Below, one piece after another: positions 1 to 10,860 of a DNA stretch of 38,073 nt. The stretch spans positions 212,988-251,060 of the forward strand of contig NW_014577218.1 of assembly GCF_000485595.1 (NCBI RefSeq). Reading direction: 5' to 3'. Made by a program: the position numbers and the translations under genes. The notes under the pieces were generated by a model, which did no database searches, was not told where the DNA came from, and worked only from the letters and a program-made list of their open reading frames with translations. Every line of letters starts with the position of its first letter. Positions within the stretch are counted from its first letter, which is position 1. The stretch is from Priapulus caudatus (lineage: Eukaryota > Priapulida > Priapulimorpha > Priapulimorphida > Priapulidae).

Positions 1-78
1 ATGTGTGCGTGTGCGTGTGCGTGTGCGTGTGCGTGTGCGTGTGCGTGTGCGTGTGTGCGCGCGCGCGCGTGTGTGTGT
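1..78. repeat. GT/GC-rich microsatellite (GTGTGC)n
   Basis: Alternating purine-pyrimidine tract of GTGTGC units passing into GCGCGC and GTGTGT. It begins at the window edge, so its full length is unknown. Reading frames through it give only Arg/Val strings. Alternating GC/GT tracts of this kind can adopt Z-DNA. Confidence 0.9.
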
Positions 79-1150
79 TGCTTTGCAAATGCCGATCACC
101 ACATGCATATACGCAGTTAAGACAACGCTGCAGCGGTTATGCATCCACGTACATAAAGAAAGACACGTTCATGTTACAGTAACGAGGATATCGGGGCGAA
201 GGCGACAGGGAAGGGTATTCATAATTATGCATTTCAAGCATTTACAGATCGTTTATCAACCGAGATGCGTCTATAATCACAAGCTAGCTGTTATCTCACC
301 AAATTATCTGCCATTGCAGCTGGAATGCAGTCTGAAGTATTTCACTGACCCGTAATAGCCTCCGAAATTGAGCCAATTATATCTCATGATTTGCGGGGAA
401 TTATTGTTCGACTCGGAACGTCGGCAAATATAATAGTCATTATAATTCTATATATGCGCAAATGGTCTCATAGCGTGAAGCATCTATTAGCAACACAAGA
501 AAACCAGCGAAAACTGAATGGCATAATTATAATTATAATGTTGAAGCAGATTCTCGTCTCTACATGAACCTTGTCGTTTAGCTAATCACACACAAAGAAG
601 ATCGTAACTACGATTTCTAAATATACATACTGTTTATACTTTATCTCTCTAAAAACGTTACATGTTTCACTTTCTTCTCGCTCAACATTTTTTTTGCATA
701 GAGAACTTTCAAATCTTGGCTGTAAACCTGTTTTCTCCTTGTTGATTCGTTCAGGTAATATTTGGGAATAGCTTGGTGGTTGCCTCATTCACTCGCCATG
801 CCTAGAACTAGGCAACAATATATTCTCAATAATCTTTAATAACATCAATCTTTAATCGCATCATCAGTAATACGTTGGCTCCTTCTACGCAACCTCAGTG
901 AAATAAATGGACGAAAACGCAAAGGTATGTGACGAAGAGAAGCGATGATGTGATACGAATAAAAAAATGACATTTTTTATTTCACTAAACGTATCATTCT
1001 ATTAAACTCGGGATTTTAAGAAAAAAATATCTTCACACGAAAAATTACGACGAATTATCGCGACGGGTAAATATTGAATCCCGCCTCTTTAAGTGAACCC
1101 AACAAAAAACCAGTTTCTCATTTATAATCTCAGTCAATCTCAGCCATATT
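79..1150. other. non-coding stretch, nothing recognised
   Basis: AT-rich sequence with stop codons in all frames and no open frame above about 70 codons. I see no protein motif, RNA gene or splice-bounded exon here. Confidence 0.5.
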
Positions 1151-1326
1151 TGGGTGATTCTGAGGTTAGGGGGCAAATTGCAGTTTTAAATGACTGAATT
1201 TTTTTATCATCTCTTTGGCATATTTATGGAATTTTTCCAATATTTGTAACACCGTGGCCCTGAAACCACAAAGATTATTACACTTTTTTACATTTTTACA
1301 TTTTTGTATACCTTTATAAGGGCCTA

Positions 1327-1364
1327 TACATCAACTCCGTTACAATTTTGTAACGGAGTTGATG
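1327..1364. repeat. perfect 18-bp palindrome with 2-nt loop
   Basis: ACATCAACTCCGTTACAA is followed by TT and its exact reverse complement. It lies inside the inverted-repeat element and is echoed by a half copy (AACGGAGTTGAT) near 1,713. It may be a subterminal protein-binding site of the element or a small nested insertion. Confidence 0.8.
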
Positions 1365-1589
1365 TAAGGAAGTTGATAATTTTGTCATGTTTGACCTTGT
1401 TGGTTCCACATGGAGCAAGGGCAAGATGCAAATAATATGTTTTATTCAAGAGGTCAATATGCCTGTCTTTCTCAATTTATGATGTTTGGTTTCTATGGTT
1501 ACTTATCATACAATTTGCGTAACAGAGGTGATGAATGCATTTAAGTACGCATTTATTTTTGGCAAATTTTCCCCTTGAAATATGATGTT

Positions 1590-1668
1590 GGTTGGTCTGA
1601 TTGGCCTGATTGGTCTGATTGGTCTGATTTGGGCTGATTTGGTCTAATTGGATCTGATTGGTCATTGG
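1590..1668. repeat. short tandem repeat of TGATTGGTC units
   Basis: About eight degenerate 9-11-bp units built on CTGATTGGTC. On the minus strand they read as Asn-Gln-Thr repeats in a 74-codon open frame, which the repeat fully explains. Confidence 0.75.
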
Positions 1669-2130
1669 GTAACACCATTGTCTATAAATAGATGGCAGCA
1701 CAATACAGTCGCCAACGGAGTTGATAAAAATTCAGGACAATAGGTTTGAGGTTCACCCCTCTTACACTTATGGTCACAGGCGCATGAAACTTTGCTGAAT
1801 TACAGTTGAAACAATAGCAACCCCACCCAAACTAGATTTCCCATCCCTGAATGATGATAACAGCTTCAAATCATTGGTGGAAAATTGGCTACCATGGGTT
1901 AGGACAGGCCATTCCGAGACCATCTGAACATTGAACTTGATTTTTTTTTAAGAAATCTCATGTATATGAAATCCATTTTAGTGCTAGTTTTTTACCATGA
2001 TCCAAGACATTCATCAAACAATGAAATTGATTCAAAACCTGGCAAGTCATTGAAGAATTCTGACCAAGGGTGGTCAGGACAGCAATTTGCCCCTAACCTC
2101 AGAATCACCCATTTACTATGGGTAACATAA

Positions 2131-2258
2131 TATCAGGAGTGTATAATATAGACTATATAGAAAAAGAATCGAGGATATATAGGATAACATAAAGATAATA
2201 CATAGGATAAGATAAGATAATATAAAATATAGAATCTATATTATACACTCCTGATAAT
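2131..2258. mobile_element. MITE-like hairpin, CAGGAGTG family
   Basis: Starts ATCAGGAGTGTATAATATAG and ends with the reverse complement TATATTATACACTCCTGAT. The interior is AT-rich with GATAAGATAA units. The termini match those at 2,971-3,165, 14,140-14,296 and 21,652-21,811, which marks a dispersed family of small inverted-repeat elements. Confidence 0.75.
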
Positions 2259-2480
2259 ATTACTGAATAAGTTTACATTTTTCATTTCCAACGTCCAACG
2301 CGCACGTAAAGTACAGTTAGTGCATCTATTTGCGCTTCTACAGCGATTCATATAGCTAAGATCTGTTACGGATTGCACGCGAAGCAAGGCACTCTGCCTG
2401 GCCCGCACGCTCTCATGCGTGCAATGCTCATATAATAGTGACAGCACCTTCGGTACAATAAGCAAAGCAAACACGTCACT

Positions 2481-2630
2481 ATGACAACACACGCGCGGTC
2501 CTTCGCCGACAGCAAGGCCAAAGAAACAGAAAGCTGCACCACATACTCCACGCAAATTTCTTTCTCGTTTACGTCGCCGTGGGCCGACCGCGTGACGTAT
2601 GCGGTGCGTCACATGACCGACTCGGCGTAG
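2481..2630 (+). CDS. possible small ORF of 49 codons, function unknown
   Basis: ATG at 2,481 to TAG at 2,628-2,630. The frame is already open for about 13 codons upstream of this ATG. The product (starts MTTHARSFADSKAKE, ends VRHMTDSA) resembles no family I know and shows no signal peptide or membrane segment. Third positions are GC-rich compared with the AT-rich flanks, which is the only hint of coding. There is no obvious splice site and no second copy in the window to test conservation. The opposite strand is also open for 123 codons, so a GC-rich patch that is open by chance is just as likely. Confidence 0.15.
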   Translation: MTTHARSFADSKAKETESCTTYSTQISFSFTSPWADRVTYAVRHMTDSA

Positions 2631-2970
2631 TTTACCCCGGCTTAACTCGCTGCTACGAAAAACACATCTAGCGCGGGAGGAATTTCTCCGAGGAGGGGAT
2701 TAAAAATCTTTTTCGTTTGATACCCGACGAAGGTGGACGAGGTTCGCCCATGTCGCTTCGAATAAAAATGGAAAGAAACGTGAATGTAAATAATTGTCGT
2801 GCCTGCGTGGAATGTAGAAAGCGAGCGTTACACTCGAGATCGTCTGCATTATTCTCTTTGTGTGTTTTTAACGAGGGTAATTATGCTTGTAATGTCGTAG
2901 TCGTAGTCACGGACGGGGCGCTATGAATATCGCGTTTGCTACAGCGCCGGTAGAGAAGGCAACACGATTC
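2631..2970. other. non-coding stretch, nothing recognised
   Basis: Mixed-composition sequence. A 69-codon open frame (2,717-2,926, plus strand) has no recognisable motif and is not supported as a gene. Confidence 0.4.
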
Positions 2971-3165
2971 TATCAGGAGTGAATAATAATAATATTATAA
3001 TCTATTGTAAATATGTATATTAATATCAGGAGTGAATAATAGAGATCTTTATTATTCACTCCTGTATTATAATTATATTATATATTATATATTATATGTT
3101 ATATATTATATATTATATAATAATTATTAATATATATATATAATCTATTATTATTCACTCCTGAT
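2971..3165. mobile_element. nested pair of CAGGAGTGAATAAT hairpin elements
   Basis: CAGGAGTGAATAATA occurs in direct orientation near 2,974 and again near 3,027. The inverted end TATTATTCACTCCTG occurs near 3,050 and again near 3,150. The pattern is an inner element (3,027-3,064) inside or beside an outer one. The filling is almost pure A/T. Confidence 0.75.
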
Positions 3166-3950
3166 TTGATTATGATCTAGTCTCGCCAGGTTTAACACGC
3201 GAAAGCTAGGACATCGTGGGAAATTGGTCAGGGTGCCGTTGTGAGAAACATCGTAAAGTTAATGCTAATGTTAAGACTAATTTTGTTTCTGACAACGGGC
3301 CCCAGGCTGTTTTGCTACATATCCCGGCTATCATATGCGTCCAGGTGCTTTCGCAACGATTTTGCTATAAACTTACGAATTTCTAGTATTTAGCCCACAG
3401 AATAAGAGAATCGTTTTATATGTCGCTTACAGAAGAAATTTTCATTGTTCACGAGAACATTGAATTAGAACACAGACTTCAAAATCAACACCTAGGCCTA
3501 TAGTTTGAAAAATCAAAGCTGTTATTATTGTAAAGCAACTGCTGTTAAAATGATCTGGGGTTTCGATCACGAAGTTTGTTCTAATCTTTAAATCTTACTT
3601 TCCCCGGAATTCGTGTTTGATAACATAACTGACAGTTCAACCTAGATTAGGCCTAAAGTAGTTTGCGCGATTGAATACAGTAACAGTAACAGAAGCTGAC
3701 ATGTGATTGTGCCAAATATCTATAGCCATTTAGTTTTCAGCGCTGTTTGCTGAAGAAAATAGTCAAGGTTTTATTTACTCTGACTGTGTAGCGATCTCCC
3801 ATCCAGGTCCTATCCCCGCCCATTTCCGTACTTTAAACAGTTCCACGGTCATGTCCACCACACGCCATGGCCAGCAATTAAGGAATCTGCTTATACATTA
3901 CATTCACTCATTCCGAAATCCTACTCCGAAAGTAGGTGAGTATAGACTGA
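3166..3950. other. non-coding stretch, nothing recognised
   Basis: No open frame of note. A 34-codon minus-strand frame near 3,780-3,885 has no flanking splice signals that convince me. Confidence 0.45.
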
Positions 3951-3991
3951 TACCAGATTAAACCATTATGACATGTGACATGGCGGTTAAT

Positions 3992-4050
3992 AATGACATG
4001 TCAAAATGATATAATAATCTATTATTATTAACCCCTGATTAAACCTATGC
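3992..4050. mobile_element. diverged hairpin element of the same MITE-like family
   Basis: TGGCGGTTAATAAT on the left pairs with ATTATTAACCCCTGA on the right around an AT-rich middle. The general plan (CAGG-AGTG/GGTT-AATAAT ends, AT filling) matches the other elements, but the terminal sequence has drifted. Confidence 0.45.
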
Positions 4051-4258
4051 TCACCGTGGAGTTCATAACGACAGAATACGTGCCTTTCAGACGTAGCAAG
4101 GCAGATGTTTCAGTCCACTCACATCTAGTACGTTTCCACGAAGGATTGCGAGAGAAACGAATCTAGGAAAGGATAGGACGCAGCTCGGAGAAACTTGGTA
4201 TAGAAACAGCCCCGCGAAAATAACAGGCAATGTGGGAACACTACCTACTCAGTATCGC

Positions 4259-4560
4259 GGTTACAAATTTTTGTTACTATCTGTTACATATCTTCGTTAC
4301 TATCTGTGACATATCGTCGTTACTACCTGTGACATATCTTGTTACTATCTGTGACATATCGTCGTCGTTGTTTGTCATAGATCGTTGTTGTAGTCTGTCA
4401 AAGATCGCTATTATTGTCAGTTACATGTTGTCGTGACTAGCTGTGACATATCGTCGTTGTTACTATACGTGTCGTATATATCGCCTTTATTGTCTGCTAT
4501 GTACATCGTTGCTGCGGATTGGCATATATTGTTGCTCCTGCCTGTTATACGTGGTGTCAT
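4259..4560. repeat. degenerate minisatellite, unit about 22-27 bp
   Basis: Repeated phrases built on GTTACTATCTGTGACATATC, most regular at 4,275-4,375 and decaying towards 4,560. The open frames across it (66-72 codons, plus strand) arise from the repeat and are not called as genes. Confidence 0.7.
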
Positions 4561-4863
4561 GCGCTACCCATACATTCGTCGTTGGTGTCCTTTATTCATC
4601 ATTAGTGTTCATTTCGCCCGCAGCAAGGCTTAACGCAAATTCCTGCTTTATACGGGACTAAACAGCTATAGCTGTGACGTTGGGTTCACGACCCGTACCA
4701 CTAATGAAGGATTTATTAGGCGTGCGGGTGCTAATTAGCTCAATCACTCTGTGATTATCAATGAGTAGGGCGCCACGTCAAATCCCACCGACAGGTAAAA
4801 TGGTAGTCGCGGTTCTACCGTGCAAGTCTGCGTTGCGTTGGGGTAGCTCTAGAACTATACGTT

Positions 4864-4864
<1 letters not shown>

Positions 4865-4898
<34 letters not shown>
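4865..4898. repeat. (TA)n microsatellite
   Basis: About 17 TA units. Confidence 0.9.
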
Positions 4899-4901
<3 letters not shown>

Positions 4902-5167
4902 GTTAAAAAGCAATTAATACCTATATTTTTAATGCAATTATTAGTCTAGGTAAGTCTTGGTAAGTCCATGTAAGCTTCAGTACATGCACAGCTACCAGCA
5001 CTCGCCCGAGTCACCTGCACATACCCGGGGGCCCTGTAATAACTATACTGCCAAACGACATTGGCAACGAGAATAATAACTGTACATTCAGTTATCTTTC
5101 CTTTGATCCGTCTGTTTGCTGGTTATATATCTTGTGTTGAAATCCCAACACGCGCAAATCGAAAAAC

Positions 5168-5248
5168 GGACACGCCCGCACGCACGTATACGCACGCACG
5201 CACGCACGCACGCACACACACATATATATATATATAATTATATATAGC
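5168..5248. repeat. (ACGC)n / (CA)n / (TA)n compound microsatellite
   Basis: CGCACGCA units pass into CACACA and then TATATA, with gradual change of unit. Confidence 0.85.
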
Positions 5249-5350
5249 TTTATTGCATTGTCGCAGCAAGCACTGCATGCAGTCTATACGGGCATCTACC
5301 CTTTTAACGCATTATAGACACTGCGGTTAGTGCTGCATGCATGCAGAGTT

Positions 5351-5455
5351 CACAGGCCCTTGGAGGCTCAAGTTTCAAGAAAAGTAAAAAAGCGAAGCGC
5401 TTCGCTCTTTTACTCTTCTTAAAACTTGACACTTGAGCCTCCAAGGGACTGTGCA
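5351..5455. mobile_element. long hairpin element of about 105 bp
   Basis: The left arm starts CACAGGCCCTTGGAGGCTCA and the right arm ends with its near-perfect complement (TGAGCCTCCAAGGGACTGTG). The centre is a perfect palindrome, AGCGAAGCGCTTCGCT. The stem is about 45 bp with a few bulges. It may be a small MITE. The size is also compatible with a pre-miRNA-like transcript, but nothing in the sequence proves transcription. Confidence 0.7.
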
Positions 5456-5513
5456 GCGTTATAACTTCTAACCTCCCTGCGAACATTGCTAGTAACTAAG
5501 TATACTTTCTTAC

Positions 5514-5559
5514 CTCGCATCGTACTGGAGTCAGACAGCCGTCCGTTGCTTGCTCCCAT
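5514..5559 (-). CDS. possible first coding exon (15 codons) with strong splice donor
   Basis: On the minus strand an ATG at 5,559 (context TCAACATGG, G at +4) opens 15 codons, MGASNGRLSDSSTMR. It ends one base into the next codon at a strong donor, G|GTAAGAAAG. The exon therefore ends in phase 1, like the MCT junctions elsewhere in the window. The short polar N-terminus would suit the cytosolic start of an MCT-like carrier, whose first exon often precedes the DGGWGW segment. No downstream exon was found to the left, so membership of that family is inference. The sequence upstream (5,560 to about 5,730) would be 5' UTR. Confidence 0.35.
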
Positions 5560-6179
5560 GTTGATGAGATGCTCTTTTCACATCTGTTGGACAGCGGTGG
5601 TTGTCGTCAAAGAAACGTATCCCACTCAGTGTTCACACGCACCGAATCACGGACGGGTATCACGGACTGGTACTGCACTAGCCGATGAACGATGTGAACA
5701 ACACGTCAGCAGTGTCTCTGTCAAATAGTGTGCAACTTCCTCTGAGACAATATGTTTGACTCTGAGACTGAGAGAAACAGTTCGAGATGCACACGCTTGT
5801 GTTCAATCCAAGAACGGATCCAATGCCTTTAACTCTGAGACACAACCGGTTTAATCCATGTGTGACAATAGGTATAATTCAACGTGATACACTCAGCCAG
5901 TGTCAAGTTGATTTTCGCACGACTCGATTTGCTCCTGCGATGAGGATGGTGTTAATTGGAGACACTAGCGGTTTCACATGATGATAAAGCGTGCTGTAGT
6001 CTTAGCCAGCTTTGTTTTCACTCTGACACGATGAAATCTTTATCTTGAGTTGCCCAGCCGTTCACTAAAAATGTACAGGAACTTGAGCTGAACACACTGT
6101 CGAGTTCGTTCTCCTATATGCATTTTTTCAACCTTCCCTGATGCCACCGCAAGAGATCGACGTTCTCGCTCGCTTTCGC
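5560..6179. other. possible 5' flank/UTR, no gene recognised
   Basis: Short open frames on the plus strand (5,486-5,728; 5,787-5,981) carry no motif. The segment lies upstream, on the minus strand, of the candidate first exon, so it may hold its promoter. I see no clear TATA box at a sensible distance. Confidence 0.3.
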
Positions 6180-6488
6180 GCTCTCTCTCTCTCTCTCTCT
6201 CTTTATAATACTATTCACTCCTGCATGATACGTATGTATTTATGTATTTCTTATGGCTACACAGTGTTTCGCGCAGAGAGTACACGCACTCCATCCGGCG
6301 CTATGTGGTCAGACCATAGATTCAGTTAGGTCTAGAAAGTCTATTAGTGAGTATGACTGAAAACTAGCAGCGAAGCGCTCTTTAGGGCATCTTGCTAATT
6401 AACACTCCGCTGGTTAAACGCATTTCTGCGGGCTCACAACCACATGCCATGGTCGTAGTCATTTGATGTCAGTATATGAAAGATAATC
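6180..6488. repeat. block q, copy 1
   Basis: Starts with a (CT)n tract and the right half of a MITE-like end (TATTCACTCCTGCAT). It then runs through GAGAGTACACGCACTCCATC and GATAATCTACAGATAATC. The same sequence recurs at 21,800-22,080, and its first part at 14,280-14,470. Copies differ mostly by single-base indels. Confidence 0.8.
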
Positions 6489-6984
6489 TACAGATAATCG
6501 CGTAGGGAGGGAGCGAGAGAAGGGGCGGACGAGAGAGAGGGAGGGATGGAAGAAACGCGAGAGAGAAGAGAGAGAGAGAAAAGGAGAGAGAGAGAAGGAG
6601 AGAGAGAGAGAGGGGAGACCGAGAGAGAGAGAGAGAGACGAGCTAGACGAGAGACTCCGAGAGAGAGAGAGAGAGAGAGAGAGGAGGTGATGAGAGAGGG
6701 CGGAGAGAGAGAGGAACAGAGAAAGAGAGAGAGGGGCGGAGAGAGAAAGGAGAGGAGACTGAGAGAGAGGCAGCGGCGGAGCAGGAGAAGAAGAGAGAGG
6801 AAGGGAGAGAGAGTAGAGGAGAGAGAGAGAGAGAAAGAGCCAGATGAACAGAGATTACGGAGAGAGAGAGAGAGCAGAGAGAGAGAGAGAGAGAGAGAGA
6901 CAGACCAGAGCATAGAGATAGGAGAGAGAGAGAGAAGAGAGAGAGAGAGACGAGGAGAGAGAAGAGAGAAGAGAGAGAGAGCAG
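6489..6984. repeat. GA-rich polypurine tract
   Basis: Almost pure purine (GA)n with interruptions over about 500 bp. Both strands appear open because the units avoid stop codons, giving Arg/Glu strings on one strand and Ser/Leu strings on the other. Mirror-symmetric polypurine tracts of this length can form triplex (H-DNA). Confidence 0.9.
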
Positions 6985-7270
6985 GCTGCCGGCCGTAAAT
7001 GGACACACGAGAACTATCGACCTACGGTCCACTCGCAAAAGCTCTCATGTCACGCGCAATTATGTAGTACGCGCGTAATGGAAATGAGATGTGAACGAGT
7101 ATAGAGAGAGAAGAGAAGAGAGAGAGAGAATAGAGAGAGAGGGAGAGAAGAGAGAGAGAGAGAGCGAGAGAGAGAGAGGAGAGAGAGATGAGAGAGCGAG
7201 AGAGCGAGATGGCAGAGAGGAGCAGAGAGAGAGAGACAGATGAGAGAGAGAGGGAGAGAGAGAGAGAGAG

Positions 7271-7312
<42 letters not shown>

Positions 7313-10300
7313 TAAGGAGATAGCTAGGATAGATAGAGAGGAGAAAAAGAGAAATAGAGATAGAGAGAGCGAGAGGAGAGACCGAGACAGACCGAGAACA
7401 GAATAGGACGTTCCGACAATATAGACGTTCAACTGGCAACTGGCCATGGCAACTCGCTCCGACGATGGTGCGCAGCAGGTAGAAAGGTGGTGGGGCGGGG
7501 TTTCTGTCATCGTGCTTCGGGCAGACCCTTTTTCTCCCAGAGAGCGAATTTGAAACCAGTTTTTTTTCAGCGTATGACTCACGGGCGCGTCGTTGCGATG
7601 GGCGAGAGAAAACTATGTTTTTTTAACTTAATCGAGCGGTTGCGCAGCGGTTGTAGAGGAAACATGGCGGTGACTTCACCGTCACATAGCCTATGTGCAT
7701 TAAAAGCCGCGACTCATCGTGTTTCTTTGATTAACCTCGTATAATTTTATATTACTAGTTAAGTACATGCGCCCCCGAAACTAGTATAGTATAAGCGAAA
7801 GGTTTATGCAATAGGTTTAATGCAAAAAATAATATAAATTGTGTTGAAATTATACATTCTGTGTAAGGTTGCAGATACGATAGTTGAACATGACATATAA
7901 TATCCCGAACTCTTCGGCTTATGTAATGAATATAATTTTCCTGTATTCCAATTGCGACTGTAACATATGGTAAGATTTATGTTACGCTCATCCGTAATTA
8001 TATAGTCATAGGAAATATGATTTATCATTTACTCCGATAGCAGATGTTCATGAAGAAAGAAAGAATGTTCAATGAAAAACGTTCCAGTGTTTGCTAAACG
8101 ATTCTTAATGTTTAATTTTCATGCATGTATGAATGTTTCAAGTATTCCACCAATTATAATGGTGCAAAGTCTTCTTGCAATTCTACCTGTGCCAAGTATA
8201 TGCTAAAGTTAAACGTTATTTAAAAAACAACAACTACATTAATGGAGATTAATTAAATATCCAACTTACCGCGCGCAGGCAGTGCCAGTATTGGATATTA
8301 ACAAGATCCATACAGAATTATTTTTATTAATGAGTAAGGGGAGATATTATTTGCCTTATTATTTACTCATCTATATATGAATGACAATCACTTAGGTCTG
8401 CGCAATTATAGAATGATAGGCAACATATATAGTATAGCTTGTACCCGGTATACGTCATGGGGAAGATTCATCCGGAGAATGTATAATTTGCACTAGAATG
8501 TATAATTTAAACGTCACTGGCTTGGCGCATCAGATCCAGAAAGTTATGTTAACATAAGTAAATCTCATGGATTTTGCCGTGGCCATGAACTGAGTTTCGT
8601 AAGACGAATTCTTCAAAACGGAAAATGGTATTTAGTTACACGTATACATTTTAAAGTAGAGAGTAGGCTACGCCGCTGTACCTGAATGAATTAATGACTT
8701 TTCGACAGACTTATATTTAAAACGATATTGAGCTCTAGCTTGCTAAGATACCACCGCAGGTAATCTTATGAGACATAATCTCTGCTACTGCACACGGACG
8801 TATTAAATTCTTGGCCTACAATAATCGTATTTTCGGTTGAAGGAGGGGGGGGAACCTTGATTTTTTCAACGTTTCTCAGACGACGATCTCGGTCTCGAAT
8901 CGCCAAAGAACTAAAGAAAAGAAAAACTATGTATAAAAATTGTCTGGATTTTCGAAAGAAAACGGACAGTTTTGATAAATAATAAATGTCTAACACAATT
9001 GCTCCAAACCGACATCCATTAAACCTATTGCGCGCCTGCCTTGTAAACGTAGCCACAGCTAATTTCTGCCCCCCTGACACCGCCTTGATCCCGGTGCCCC
9101 TGATCGTAGTGCCCTTGTTTGCCGATGCCCTTTATCCGGGATGCATCCGCGTTATCAATTCCTGGCGTTATAAGGATACATCAGGGTTACGGACAAGTAT
9201 CTTAGGTAAGGGGGTTATCCAACATAACTGCTCACAGCAATTCAATCAAACACACTATCTATTAATAAAAGAGAGTCTTCTTCTACGCTCACCAGAAAAA
9301 ATAACCATAAAAATTTATCAACTAATTACGGCAAAAATTGGTAAATTTATACAAAAAAATGTGGGGTTTTCCACTGTTTTTGCTCAGAAACAGCAAAAGG
9401 TTGGGAACGATAAAGTTTTAACACATAAGTTGTTCGTAGTTATGAACTAGTAAACGTTCCCTGGATTTTTTTCAATGTTTTATTTAGAAGTTATGGCTCT
9501 TTATTTTACGATATCTGTGTCATTAAATAACAAACAATGGGAGATTTGACCAGTCCCGGACACCATCTCTTTTTCAACTCATTTCCTAAAATAAAACATT
9601 ATAAAATTTGCGGGAAAAAATTCCAGCAGGACTGATTACTAGTTCATACTGATGAACAACTTGGGCTTAAGTTTAGGTCTCACCCTTTGTTTTTCTAGAG
9701 AATGTGAAAAAACATTTTTGTATAAATTTACAATTTAAAGTAAACTAATTAGCATGACATTTTTTCATTGATTATTTTTCATGAGTAGAGGGCGCAGAGA
9801 AACACTTCTTTTATTAAAGATATGTTTGATTGAATTTGGTGATGCAGTTATGTTGTAATTCCCTGTTGTAAGTACCTGTCCCAAACGCCTGGGCTAATTT
9901 GGTAGTTGGCAGTAGTGAAACAGCTGACTTTCTCTACACAGGCTATTACGTCGTAGCGATCCATCTCGTGATAAAGCGAGACAGTTCACTGGTTGGTTAT
10001 GATATGAGCAGGCGAAGATGCGGTAGGACTTGAAATTTTAGGATAAAGTAATTTAGAGCATTCCTTATTTTGTGCGACCCGAATTTCAAATTTGGTATGA
10101 ACATCCAGAAGCTGCAGATATCACTCCGTGAAGCCTGAGATATCTCTGAAATTGAGCCCCCAAAACACAGAAATCAATGCGGAAATTATATGTTAGCTCC
10201 ATGCTGGTTAGGCACACCTGATACACATGTTTCAAAGACAAAAATGTACACAACGCTCGCTGTCGGCTACGCCAAACCCTGACCCGGAATGTCACGAATA

Positions 10301-10534
10301 CACAAACAGACCAAATTTTACTTCTAATGATTTCTAGACGTTCCACGAGGCCATTTACACTTGCGTGCATAACTGCAAATTATTGCGCTCTAGTGCCGTA
10401 TTTTTGCACGAACAAATATGCGAAAAAAAAAGACATTTTCTAGAGACGGATATCAAGTGCAAGCGGTGAACAATTGCGGACGCTTACTGCTTGTACCCTC
10501 TTATAGCCGCGATGATGAATGCAACAACATATAC

Positions 10535-10665
10535 GCGTGCATCCATCGTCATCATCATCGTCGTCGTTCATAATCATCGTCATCAGCCATCATCACAATC
10601 GTCCATCGGTCGATCATCATCAATCGTCATCGTCATCGATCATGCGTCATCGTCTCGTTTGCGTA
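10535..10665. repeat. TCATCG trinucleotide/hexanucleotide array, copy A
   Basis: Degenerate (ATCGTC/ATCATC)n. It sits directly 3' of terminal exon A on the minus strand, where it reads as GAC/GAT. Equivalent arrays are at 19,965-20,070, 23,718-23,790 and 31,482-31,520. Confidence 0.85.
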
Positions 10666-10719
10666 GCTGTAATGAGCGTGCGCGGAAATGCCTTCCTACT
10701 CGCACGCTGGCGCGTCAGG

Positions 10720-10860
10720 ATGTTAACCTGGCGCGGTTAAGGAGGATAGGACGCCGACATAAAATACAGGCGCCGAACGTGAAGAAGCGTGGATTCGCTC
10801 GCCAAATAGGATATGCTGATCTGTGTTTTCCAAATTGCCCCGTAACTCCACCATCGGCAC
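10720..10860 (-). pseudogene. MCT-like terminal exon, copy A (frame broken)
   Basis: The acceptor CTACAG|GTGCC is at 10,861-10,862, so the exon starts at 10,860 in phase 1, as in the other copies. The DNA lines up along its length with the TM12 exon of copy D: the matching bases for MVDQFG, HRSA and LLLNR can be seen. Extra single bases in the first 50 bp and later shift the frame, so the hydrophobic TM12 stretch is not read. The insertions may be sequencing errors, since this whole unit carries extra bases against copies B and D, or may be true decay. Its exon 3 partner would be at 15,423-16,163, across a repeat-filled intron of about 4.5 kb. Confidence 0.65.

Larger units (their letters stand above)
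1151..2103. mobile_element. non-autonomous DNA transposon-like element with ~30-bp terminal inverted repeats
   Basis: The left end (1,151-1,180) reads GGGTGATTCTGAGGTTAGGG and continues GGCAAATTGC. The right end (about 2,073-2,102) is its reverse complement with a single G-run length difference. The interior of about 900 bp has no transposase-like open frame. It does hold a perfect 18-bp palindrome (1,327-1,364), a second copy of the AACGGAGTTGAT core near 1,713 and a tandem run of TGATTGGTC-like units (1,590-1,665). A target-site duplication could not be fixed with certainty. The superfamily is not assigned. Confidence 0.7.

Noticed and set aside
2241-2612. 123-codon minus-strand frame with a hydrophobic GAAFCFFGLAVG stretch that slightly recalls a membrane helix
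   Set aside because: No MCT signature before or after it, no splice signals, and the frame runs into a MITE-like hairpin. A chance match is more likely.
6488-7582. Ser/Leu-rich and Arg/Glu-rich frames of 130-190 codons on both strands
   Set aside because: Translation of (GA)n/(CT)n tracts, which lack stop codons in any frame. The same reasoning applies at 11,154-11,528, 12,798-13,204, 16,122-17,002, 20,322-20,772 and 22,032-22,388.
8325-8375. Inverted repeat ATGAGTAA around an AT-rich middle, thought to be another hairpin element
   Set aside because: The pairing is absent from the matching positions in copies B and D, so it is a chance or error product.
8986-9450. 154-codon plus-strand open frame in block X copy A
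   Set aside because: The same DNA in copies B and D is closed by several indels, and part of the frame is a decayed 17-bp minisatellite. No motif was recognised.
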